This document shows positions 1 through 4,993 of a stretch of DNA of 5,423 nucleotides, piece by piece. The DNA lies in NCBI GenBank assembly GCA_035497735.1, contig DATJCX010000027.1, positions 1 to 5,423 on the forward strand, written 5' to 3'. A program made the translations under genes and the position numbers. Positions within the stretch are counted from its first letter, which is position 1; every line of letters begins with the position of its first letter. Origin of the DNA: Brumimicrobium sp035497735 (lineage in GTDB: Bacteria > Bacteroidota > Bacteroidia > Flavobacteriales_D > Crocinitomicaceae). The notes beneath the pieces were generated by a model that saw only the letters and a list, made by a program, of their open reading frames with translations, did no database searches and was not told the DNA's origin.

Positions 1-619
1 GTTTGAGGTGTTGATTTATCTTCTCTTGTGTTTTTTATTTTTCTTCTTGGGTTATTGAGCCTGCCGAAATACCATCTTCACTCGATAGAATCTGATTGTA
101 TTCATCAAGCTTTGCCTCAATATAAGCCAAATGTCGGTCTATCTTCTTTTGATTATAATTATTTTTTTTTGAGTTTTGAGCACGGAAAACACTTTTGTTT
201 TTTGCCAGCAGTTTTCTATTAATGAGTTCAAAGTTTCTTGCGAGCTCAACAGTTGCCCTAAACACTTTTTTTATTGCATCGGGATTGTCTCTTCTAAAAT
301 TAGAAATGGTGTTGTGGTCAGGTGCTAGGTTTCCCATCAGCCACATTACTTCAAGATTTCGATAACACTCTTTTTCTAATTGCCTGGAAGAACGCATTCT
401 GTTCATGTATCCATAAATATATAATTTGAGTAAGGTATTTGGATGATAAGCGGGTCTTCCACCTAGTGGATTTCTATTTTCCTCAATGAAACCGTATTCT
501 TCTAAAGGTAAACTTTCCACAAAAAGGTCGATTAATCGAACCTCATTGTCCTTATTTACACTCTCCTCTAGACAGAACATCTCAAACTGATTCCTGTCTT
601 TTACTATGATGTATTTCAT
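1..619 (-). pseudogene. IS1182-family transposase, N-terminal part, interrupted by an in-frame stop
   Basis: This is the N-terminal region of a DDE transposase of the IS1182 family (DUF772-type N-terminus). Recognisable family segments are DNEVRLIDLFVESLPL (residues 24-39), GGRPAYHP (53-60), LKLYIYGYMNRMRSSR (64-79), EVMWLMGNLAPDHNTISNF (90-108) and FRAQNSKKNNYNQKKIDRH (145-163). The open frame stops after 194 residues at a TAA (35-37), but the same frame continues to the window edge as KTQEKINQHLK, which fits the helical linker normally found there. Full-length relatives have roughly 450-550 residues, so most of the catalytic domain lies outside the window. From memory, the family has AGDST just before the RAQNSKKNN block, with the first catalytic Asp. 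Here it reads AKNKS, with Asn141 in that place. The stop and the lost Asp together suggest a dead copy. The family call is firm; inactivation is inferred. Confidence 0.85.
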
Positions 620-623
620 AGTG

Positions 624-653
624 TAAATATACTGAAAATCAATTAATTGGCAA
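624..653 (-). promoter_or_regulatory. Bacteroidota-type promoter for the transposase
   Basis: On the minus strand TTG (653-651) is followed after exactly 19 bases by TATATTTA (631-624), matching the Bacteroidota consensus TTG-N19-TAnnTTTG at all but the last position. The -7 box ends only four bases before the ATG at 619, so the transcript would be nearly leaderless. This may be an IS strategy to limit transposase translation, or the real start may lie slightly downstream. Confidence 0.55.
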
Positions 654-718
654 TAATGAAAAGATACAACTTACTAACAGTTAGGATGTTGATAAAGAGG
701 AGGGTTTTTAGACAGTCT

Positions 719-840
719 GACGGATGGTATATGAAAAGTAGGCGATTTCGAAGCACTAAACTTTCGGTTAAGCACAAAGTTTGATAGAAGCACAAAGCTT
801 GATTTAACCACTGAACCGCCACTTTTGGGTAGGTGCTGTT
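719..840. repeat. Hairpin element D (attC-like structured repeat after the PBP operon)
   Basis: The element starts 14 bases after the stop of the three-helix membrane gene. On the coding strand it begins CCACCAACAGC and ends CCATCCGTCAG. Nested arms are visible: 734-749 pairs with 813-826 (AAAAGT-GGCG core, with a bulge and one mismatch), and GGTTAA (766-771) pairs perfectly with TTAACC (804-809). The loop is made of tandem 18-19 bp units. The outer arms pair poorly. The terminal GTT seen in the other elements is GTC here, next to the presumed IS edge, so this copy may be damaged. Its role as a recombination site is inferred from position and from the sister elements. Confidence 0.6.
751..805. 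repeat. Three tandem 18-19 bp units beginning AAGCAC
   Basis: Three adjacent units are visible: AAGCACTAAACTTTCGGTT (751-769), AAGCACAAAGTTTGATAG (770-787) and AAGCACAAAGCTTGATTT (788-805). The second and third differ at only a few positions; the first is more diverged. They fill the loop of element D and contribute to its inner GGTTAA/TTAACC stem. Confidence 0.75.
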
Positions 841-854
841 GGTGGCTGTGCTTT

Positions 855-1487
855 TCATTTCTTTAACCATTTATCAATCAAATATAGTCCAAGTATTCCT
901 GTCAGAATTACACCAGCTTTAATATAAAAATTACCTTCTAAAAATGTCAATGTAATTAGGAATAAGAAAGCTACTATTGTTGTTAATGAAATGACATATT
1001 GTAAAGAAAGCAATGTTATGCCGACAAAGCGTTTTAAAGGGCTGTAATTTGAAAAGCGTCTATAAAAGTTAATTTCGTCTTGAACCTTTGAAATCTTCTT
1101 GTAAAGCTCTTCGTCAATATTTTTAATTGTTGCCAAGAGCAATTTTTCATCGGTCTTTGGGTCTATTGCAATTCTTAAAACATTGTCATATACTTCTTTA
1201 CTTAAATATGCTGCTTTGCCGTCTGTGAGAAGTATTGCCTGAAGCTGGTTTTTGTAATCTAGGTTTTCATCACCTTCGGGAAAGTATGCAATAAAATTTA
1301 ACCGTGTTTTTACTTCGGTTAAAATTTCAATTCGCTTGTCAAAATATTTTGTGAAAGTGTTCTTAGATTCAGTCAATGGCTTTTCTACAAGACTCTTTAC
1401 AAGCCAAGAAATAAAGGCAACAAATGTTGTCAATAGGAATATTACAACGTTAGGATTTGCTTCTTTTATGATTGTCATTATATCCAT
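855..1487 (-). CDS. Three-helix membrane protein coupled to the compact PBP
   Basis: I do not recognise the family. The 210-residue product has a hydrophobic helix near residues 13-30, a charged and mostly helical domain at about 32-150 without cysteines or an obvious catalytic motif, a long hydrophobic stretch at about 153-183, and a last helix at about 187-205 ending in WLKK. Small aromatic and charged motifs such as YFDKRIEIL and FYRRFSNYSPLKRF flank the membrane parts. The ATG at 1487 lies inside the last codons of the PBP gene. A second in-frame ATG at 1478 gives an even tighter TAATG stop-start overlap, so the start is 1487 or 1478. The overlap makes translational coupling and equimolar production with the PBP likely. 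A natural hypothesis is that it supplies the membrane anchor or export role that its partner lacks. No homology supports this yet. Confidence 0.85.
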   Translation of the reverse strand: MDIMTIIKEANPNVVIFLLTTFVAFISWLVKSLVEKPLTESKNTFTKYFDKRIEILTEVKTRLNFIAYFPEGDENLDYKNQLQAILLTDGKAAYLSKEVYDNVLRIAIDPKTDEKLLLATIKNIDEELYKKISKVQDEINFYRRFSNYSPLKRFVGITLLSLQYVISLTTIVAFLFLITLTFLEGNFYIKAGVILTGILGLYLIDKWLKK

Positions 1488-2965
1488 ACAAAGTTCAAAT
1501 TAGGTTTAAACATTGAAGAAACATTCCTTGAAATTTGATTCATAAAACTTCCTTCTTTTGATAAATCATTTAATGCATTTTCATTTCTTAAAATGGCGTA
1601 AACCAAGTCAGCATTTCCCAAAACAGCGAACCTTTCTTTGTTGTCATTTGTAGTCCCTGTTTTAAGAAAGGCATTTTCAATTCTAATACCTAACTTCTCG
1701 TAAAATACATTGTTAAGAATTGAAAGGCACTCTGTTTTGGTGTCAGTTAAACTAGTGGGATTAAAATAATTGGAGTAAGCTAGAGCTAATTCATATAAAG
1801 AAATACCACTTTTTGTTGCACCTAAAACGCTTGAAGGAAAGAAATCTGTCTCCGGTTTGTTAAAAATGTCTGACAAGAATTTTAAATTAGTCTCAAATCC
1901 AACTTTACTTGCCGCATTTAAAAATGAATTATTGTTTGAATAAAATAATGCTTCTTGGATGTTAAGCTGTGATTTGTAATAACCAACTTCCCTTACTTTC
2001 CAATCTAAATTATTATTAAATGCGTCAAATTTCTCAAATTTCGAAATTCCATTTTCTCTTAAGTGACAAAATAAAAATGGTTTTAAAGTTGAGCCGACAT
2101 TGGATTTTGAAATAAAAGGATAGTCTGTACCATAACTGCTAGCAAAGCCAACAATCTTACCTTTTCTCAACGCAATAATTGATACAGGATATTTTGATTC
2201 AGCAACAAATTTTCTAGCGAACTCTTGAGTTTTATAGTCAATGGAAGATATTATGGTCTTTCTTTTCTCGTCAATTCGATTAGCTATAAAAGGGATAGCA
2301 GCAATTTTAAAACTTGAAAGATGAGATTCGGTAATCGTCAGTTTTGATTTTATATTTTTTTGAAACCTACTTTTTGAAATTACTTTCCTTTCAAGCAAGA
2401 TGTTGTTTATTGTCTTATATCTTATTTGGGTAATTTCAGGTCTTTTTCTGTAGTAATTTGGTCCCCGTAAAATAGTCAATAAATAGAGTAGTTCCGTTTG
2501 CGTTAACTTCTCGACTTCTTTCCCAAAGTAATAAAGTCCTGCAGTTCTTAAACCCCAAATGTTTTTGCCAAAGTAAACGTTGTTGAAATACAAATTCAAA
2601 ATTTCGTCCTTTGTAAATTGCTTTTCAATCTGAATTGCTTTAATGGTCTCCTTTAATTTCCTTGTTACTGTCTTTCGAGTATCACGAATGATATTTCTTG
2701 CTAATTGTTGGCTAATTGTGCTACCACCTTGAACTATACGCCCTGCTTTTAAATTTTCAACAATAGCCCTTGATACACCTTTAAAGTCTATACCATTGTG
2801 ATTATAAAATCTTTTGTCTTCGATTTCGACTAAGAAATTTTTTAAACGAGTTGGAACGTAGTCGGAAAGAGCTTGACAGTCATAACTGTCGGAAACAACA
2901 CCCAAAGGTGTATCTCTGTCAGAGTCCTTACAATATATAACATATCCGTCTAATTCGTTTTTCAT
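1478..2965 (-). CDS. Compact class A penicillin-binding protein (GT51 transglycosylase plus transpeptidase) with no membrane anchor
   Basis: Class A PBPs polymerise lipid II into glycan strands (GT51) and cross-link peptides (transpeptidase) on the outer face of the cytoplasmic membrane. All motifs are visible. GT51 has EDKRFYNH with catalytic Glu49, GGSTISQQLARN (80-91), RKLKE (102-106) and LYFNNVYFG (125-133). The transpeptidase has S292-T-L-K295 in the GSTLKPF context, S343-N-N345 and K435-T-G in the LKTGTTND context. Both sites therefore look intact. At 495 residues it is far shorter than the usual 650-850. The GT domain starts almost at once, with no N-terminal helix or signal peptide. 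The start is fixed, because an in-frame TAA lies 18 bases upstream of the ATG. The next gene overlaps the stop by 10 bases and encodes a membrane protein. A housekeeping PBP is unlikely given the small size, missing anchor and cassette-like setting. Family call very sure; role unknown. Confidence 0.95.
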   Translation of the reverse strand: MKNELDGYVIYCKDSDRDTPLGVVSDSYDCQALSDYVPTRLKNFLVEIEDKRFYNHNGIDFKGVSRAIVENLKAGRIVQGGSTISQQLARNIIRDTRKTVTRKLKETIKAIQIEKQFTKDEILNLYFNNVYFGKNIWGLRTAGLYYFGKEVEKLTQTELLYLLTILRGPNYYRKRPEITQIRYKTINNILLERKVISKSRFQKNIKSKLTITESHLSSFKIAAIPFIANRIDEKRKTIISSIDYKTQEFARKFVAESKYPVSIIALRKGKIVGFASSYGTDYPFISKSNVGSTLKPFLFCHLRENGISKFEKFDAFNNNLDWKVREVGYYKSQLNIQEALFYSNNNSFLNAASKVGFETNLKFLSDIFNKPETDFFPSSVLGATKSGISLYELALAYSNYFNPTSLTDTKTECLSILNNVFYEKLGIRIENAFLKTGTTNDNKERFAVLGNADLVYAILRNENALNDLSKEGSFMNQISRNVSSMFKPNLNFVWI

Positions 2966-2998
2966 TGTCTTGTTGTGTCGTTACTTAGCATTGCCACC
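2966..2998 (-). promoter_or_regulatory. Short cassette-type leader of the PBP operon
   Basis: Only about 33 bases separate hairpin element B from the PBP start, and no promoter is recognisable in them. The coding-strand sequence following the hairpin, GTTGGTGGCAATGCTA then AACGACACAAC, resembles the leader after element C (GTTGGCGGTCAGGCTA then ACGACACAAAC). The in-frame TAA that limits the PBP start lies here. Expression probably depends on transcription from the promoter at 4035-4064. Confidence 0.5.
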
Positions 2999-3050
2999 AA
3001 CGATTAGTGTATGGTGCGTAACCCGAAGGGTATGCACTATACACATTGTT
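2999..3050. repeat. Hairpin element B (attC-like structured repeat)
   Basis: A compact imperfect inverted repeat starts 11 bases after the stop of the secreted-protein gene. Arms 2999-3024 and 3028-3050 form 23 pairs around a GAA loop: 20 Watson-Crick and three G.T pairs (G3002, G3013 and G3018 with T on the other arm). There are two bulges on the left arm, TA at 3005-3006 and A at 3021. All three imperfect pairs favour folding of the plus strand; on the minus strand and in the mRNA they are A.C mismatches. There is no T-run, so a simple terminator is unlikely. On the coding strand it begins AACAAT and ends ATCGTTGG. Confidence 0.8.
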
Positions 3051-3061
3051 CTATGCTTTTA

Positions 3062-3865
3062 TTATTCATTTATTTTGATGGGAATAGTCCACCTTGAGTT
3101 AAACCTACTCTTACAAAACTTTGGGTTCGAATAACCCTCAAAATCCATCATTAAAAAGGCTCTTTTATTTCTATCTCCTCTTGATTTCATATCAACTCCT
3201 TTCAGCATATCTTCATATGAATAATTTACTTTGCTTAATGCATCTGTAAAAACCACTCCTTTCAGATTTATAAATTCAGTTCCTCTAAGTTCTAATTCAT
3301 TAATTTTTATAAAGATTGTAGAATCTGTTTTGGTTTCTATGGTCATGACTTCAAACAAAACTTTCATTTGTGATTCATTAAATTCTAACCATGTACTATC
3401 CTTTTTGCCTAGATTTCTCAGAACTTCAATTCCTAAACTATCTTGAATACGTTGTTTCATTATAAAATTAAACCCAGAATTTTCATCAAATATTCCGGCA
3501 TTATCTATAATGTCTCCTGTCATAGTTAGGTAAACTCCATGGTTTTCGTAAGATGCATATGAACATGCACTCACATGGCCAGGATCTCCGACTTGCCTAA
3601 TTGATAATTTATCCGCTTCTAACGCTTGTCTAACACCTGAGCAGAATGCATCTAAGTCATTAATACAATTGGGAATTGATACAATGGTAGAATCTTGGTT
3701 GTTGCCAGAGTAGAAATATCCAGCAGTATAATTAGGGAGTCTTATTGAATCTGATTTAAGGTTTTTACAGTATTTCTCAAAATATTTCGCGCAATTAAAA
3801 TCTTGACAATAGATGTCAAATGAAAAAATCATTAGCGAAATTATTATGAAAGTTATTCTCTTCAT
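3062..3865 (-). CDS. Secreted protein of unknown family
   Basis: The 267-residue product has a classical signal peptide (MKR, a hydrophobic core at residues 4-16, then FDIYC before QDF), with probable cleavage around residue 20-21. There is no lipobox: the residue before Cys20 is Tyr. The mature part has six cysteines (in FNC, KYC, PNC, AFC, SAC and KFC contexts), an even number consistent with disulfides in the periplasm or outside. No family or catalytic motif is recognised. The open frame extends seven codons upstream to a TTG, but the ATG at 3865 is chosen: it places MKR at the head of the signal peptide and forms an ATGA overlap with the stop of the small upstream ORF. The gene is probably expressed from the promoter at 4035-4064. 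Exported protein: fairly sure; function: unknown. Confidence 0.85.
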   Translation of the reverse strand: MKRITFIIISLMIFSFDIYCQDFNCAKYFEKYCKNLKSDSIRLPNYTAGYFYSGNNQDSTIVSIPNCINDLDAFCSGVRQALEADKLSIRQVGDPGHVSACSYASYENHGVYLTMTGDIIDNAGIFDENSGFNFIMKQRIQDSLGIEVLRNLGKKDSTWLEFNESQMKVLFEVMTIETKTDSTIFIKINELELRGTEFINLKGVVFTDALSKVNYSYEDMLKGVDMKSRGDRNKRAFLMMDFEGYSNPKFCKSRFNSRWTIPIKINE

Positions 3866-4011
3866 TTTTCTAATTGCATAGAACAATTATATATACGCAT
3901 TGCGTATATATCCACTATATTATTTTCATCTACCCTATTGAAAACCAATAACAAACCCGTTTTCAACCGTTTGCCGTTCGTTTCTACTATCTCAAAAGGA
4001 TTTATATTCAT
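3862..4011 (-). CDS. Small 49-residue ORF coupled to the secreted protein
   Basis: An ATG at 4011 opens a 49-codon frame (MNINPFEIVETNGKRLK, then TGLLLVFNRVDENN, ending NCSMQLEK) whose TGA overlaps the ATG of the secreted-protein gene by four bases (ATGA). It is the first ORF after a near-consensus Bacteroidota promoter, with a predicted 5' leader of under 20 bases. The peptide is probably soluble, mixed in charge, with a short hydrophobic patch (GLLLVF). No family is recognised. The tight coupling and promoter position support a real gene. A leader peptide controlling the next gene, or the remnant of a longer protein, are alternatives. Confidence 0.6.
   Translation of the reverse strand: MNINPFEIVETNGKRLKTGLLLVFNRVDENNIVDIYAMRIYNCSMQLEK
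3889..3911. repeat. Perfect 23 bp palindrome inside the small ORF
   Basis: ATATATACGCA (3889-3899) and TGCGTATATAT (3901-3911) are exact reverse complements around one base. In the mRNA this is a 10 bp stem with a three-base loop. It falls in codons near the end of the small ORF and stops 23 bases before the start of the secreted-protein gene. It could be an operator or an RNA structure tuning translational coupling. Chance in AT-rich sequence is a weaker explanation because of the perfect CGC/GCG core. Confidence 0.7.
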
Positions 4012-4034
4012 AGTACTTATTGTTAAGTTTTGCT

Positions 4035-4064
4035 CAAATATACAAACCCTTTCTATATATCCAA
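4035..4064 (-). promoter_or_regulatory. Near-perfect Bacteroidota promoter
   Basis: On the minus strand TTG (4064-4062) is followed after exactly 19 bases by TATATTTG (4042-4035), the full Bacteroidota -33/-7 consensus. It lies 23 bases before the ATG of the small ORF and would drive that ORF and the secreted-protein gene. With no promoter seen before the PBP gene and no T-run terminator at element B, it may also drive the PBP operon. Confidence 0.8.
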
Positions 4065-4385
4065 TAAATCTAGTGAGCTTTAATTTTTCGATTATCTAAA
4101 AATAGACACCGACTAACAATTTACGTAAAAAGCTAAAAATCAATGCATAAAAACTCGAAAAATAGCGAGGCGGGAATGTTATTCCCAAAAGTGAAGAAAA
4201 TGACAGGAAAAGGGTTGAATGTTGATTAAAAACCCAAAAAAAACCGATTAACAACCTGTGTTTTTAAAAAATAAAACACCTATTCAACAAAAAGTCAATG
4301 CCTGTAAAGCAGACTTTAACCACAAAAAAACAAACTTGTTTTATTGAATCCCCATAGAAAGCCGTGGCATAGCGAAAGCTACTGT
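4065..4385. other. Gene-free AT-rich stretch with short hairpins
   Basis: About 320 bases with no supported gene. It contains a 6 bp stem GGGAAT/ATTCCC (4172-4186, loop GTT), a 7 bp stem GTGTTTT/AAAACAC (4258-4279) and a TAGC-GAAA-GCTA hairpin (4370-4381) enclosed by CCGTG/CACGG (4362-4366 with 4389-4393). The outer arm of this last structure competes with hairpin element A. On the coding strand a GTTAG at 4117-4113 could be an alternative core-like edge. A 28-codon plus-strand ORF (4143-4229) has no support. Confidence 0.5.
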
Positions 4386-4444
4386 CAACACGGGCTTAAA
4401 CCGCAACTCCGCTAAAGCTCCGTAGCGTTTAAGCCTTATTTGTT
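4386..4444. repeat. Hairpin element A (attC-like structured repeat)
   Basis: An inverted repeat lies 17 bases after the stop of the small membrane gene. AACA (4387-4390) pairs with TGTT (4441-4444). After an internal loop, GGCTTAAAC (4393-4401) pairs perfectly with GTTTAAGCC (4427-4435), and further short CG pairs continue towards the loop. On the coding strand it begins ATATAACAAAT and ends GTGTTGACA. This is the general shape of an integron attC (AAC to GTT with an inner matching arm), but the outer boxes depart from the RYYYAAC/GTTRRRY consensus. Confidence 0.65.
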
Positions 4445-4461
4445 ATATGCCGCTTTTCTTT

Positions 4462-4722
4462 TCATTCTTCGTCACGTATATTGTTTCTTGCTTCGTTAAT
4501 TATGTCCTTGTAATCAGGTCTGAATGGTTCTGCTACTTTGTTATAGGTCTTACTTACAAACTTAAAACCTGTCCAAGCTGTAAAACCGATAAATGCAAAA
4601 AATAATATTAAAGCAGTAAGTTTTAGTTTCTTGTTCTTTTTCGTAAAACCCAAAATCAGTATCACGAGAAAAACAAAAAACGCAAGTCCTGAAATTACTG
4701 TCAATATTATTAATTCTTTCAT
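4462..4722 (-). CDS. Small two-helix membrane protein
   Basis: The 86-residue product has two predicted transmembrane helices, at about residues 4-26 and 34-57, joined by a lysine-rich turn (TKKNKKLK), followed by a charged soluble tail (about 58-86, rich in Asp, Glu, Arg and Asn). The positive turn suggests a cytoplasmic loop with both ends outside. No family is recognised. The ATG is well supported by GAGG (4732-4729) with a six-base spacer, a better Shine-Dalgarno than the other genes here show. It sits alone between two structured repeats, which is the appearance of a single-gene cassette. Confidence 0.8.
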   Translation of the reverse strand: MKELIILTVISGLAFFVFLVILILGFTKKNKKLKLTALILFFAFIGFTAWTGFKFVSKTYNKVAEPFRPDYKDIINEARNNIRDEE

Positions 4723-4772
4723 TTATTACCTCGTTTCGTTGTTTGTCGTTTGTGTCGTCATAGCCTGACCGC
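4723..4772 (-). promoter_or_regulatory. Cassette-type leader with Shine-Dalgarno before the two-helix gene
   Basis: The 50 bases after element C carry a leader shared in part with two other places in the window. It resembles the PBP leader after element B, and its segment 4730-4756 matches 4920-4944 at about 21 positions with one two-base gap. GAGG at 4732-4729 is the ribosome binding site. No -33/-7 promoter is seen. Confidence 0.55.
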
Positions 4773-4896
4773 CAACGGTCTTGGTTATGCGTAGTGCGGG
4801 ATTTCAAGGCACTTCACTTTTCGTTTAGCAGTTAGTTTGTTTAATGTAATTGCTTTCATATCAGCAATTTCCCCGCATTATGTATAGCCATTGTTG
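4773..4896. repeat. Hairpin element C (long attC-like structured repeat)
   Basis: Arms 4773-4800 and 4872-4896 form 25 pairs: CAACGGT with ATTGTTG, a three-base bulge (4780-4782), then 18 uninterrupted pairs. Nineteen are Watson-Crick and six are G.T, every one of them G.T on the plus strand. The 71-base loop carries its own perfect 7 bp stem AATTGCT/AGCAATT (4848-4854 with 4863-4869). On the coding strand it begins AACAATGG and ends ACCGTTGGCGG, close to element B's AACAAT and ATCGTTGGTGG. It is therefore the same family of element with a longer loop. Confidence 0.8.
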
Positions 4897-4993
4897 TGCG
4901 TTCGGTGTTCTTTTTTCATCTCGTTTTTCAATGTCGTTTCTGTCTTGCGTTGGCTGGTGCGGCTTTTAAATGTGCTTACAAATAGCGTGGGCT
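4897..4993 (-). other. Leader-like spacer after the Res gene, a possible empty cassette
   Basis: These 97 bases hold no standard gene. Positions 4920-4944 repeat the leader found before the two-helix gene. Directly after it an ATG at 4919 opens a 13-codon frame (MKKEHRTHNNGYT) that ends inside element C at 4878. Leader, start codon and hairpin without a real gene between them look like a cassette whose gene has been lost. There is no evidence the peptide is made. Confidence 0.4.

Larger units (their letters stand above)
1..718 (-). mobile_element. IS1182-like insertion sequence, 5' end only
   Basis: The transposase remnant plus about 100 bases of upstream leader are taken as the promoter-side end of an insertion sequence; the other end is outside the window. 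The right boundary is inferred. The minus-strand sequence GACTGTCTAAAAA near 705-717 looks like a plausible terminal repeat start and lies directly against the truncated edge of hairpin element D. Without the second terminal repeat the exact end and any target duplication cannot be read. The leader also holds an 11-base palindrome CTAACAGTTAG (674-684) of unknown role. Confidence 0.5.

Noticed and set aside
28..222. 64-residue plus-strand ORF
   Set aside because: It lies antisense to the transposase, whose family segments are unmistakable on the minus strand.
643..870. 75-residue minus-strand ORF running from the end of the membrane gene through element D
   Set aside because: It starts inside the coding sequence of the three-helix protein in another frame and translates the repeat units and the IS leader. 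No ribosome binding site and no protein-like composition support it.
3231..3446. 71-residue plus-strand ORF
   Set aside because: It lies antisense within the secreted-protein gene and has no independent support.
3866..3886. Seven-codon upstream extension of the secreted protein to a TTG
   Set aside because: The ATG at 3865 gives a proper signal peptide and an ATGA overlap with the preceding small ORF; the TTG would lengthen the n-region without a ribosome binding site.
4143..4229. 28-codon plus-strand ORF in the gene-free stretch
   Set aside because: It is very short, lacks a promoter or ribosome binding site and runs against all neighbours.
4258..4279. GTGTTTT/AAAACAC hairpin as a terminator
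   Set aside because: The stem is AT-rich with an eight-base loop and no following T-run on either strand, and no gene ends next to it.
4562..4807. 81-residue minus-strand ORF overlapping the two-helix gene
   Set aside because: It is out of frame with the gene that has a good Shine-Dalgarno and clear helices, and its own start region runs through an arm of element C.
719..4896. CRISPR array as an explanation for the repeats
   Set aside because: The repeats differ in length and sequence, are separated by whole genes and have no regular spacers.
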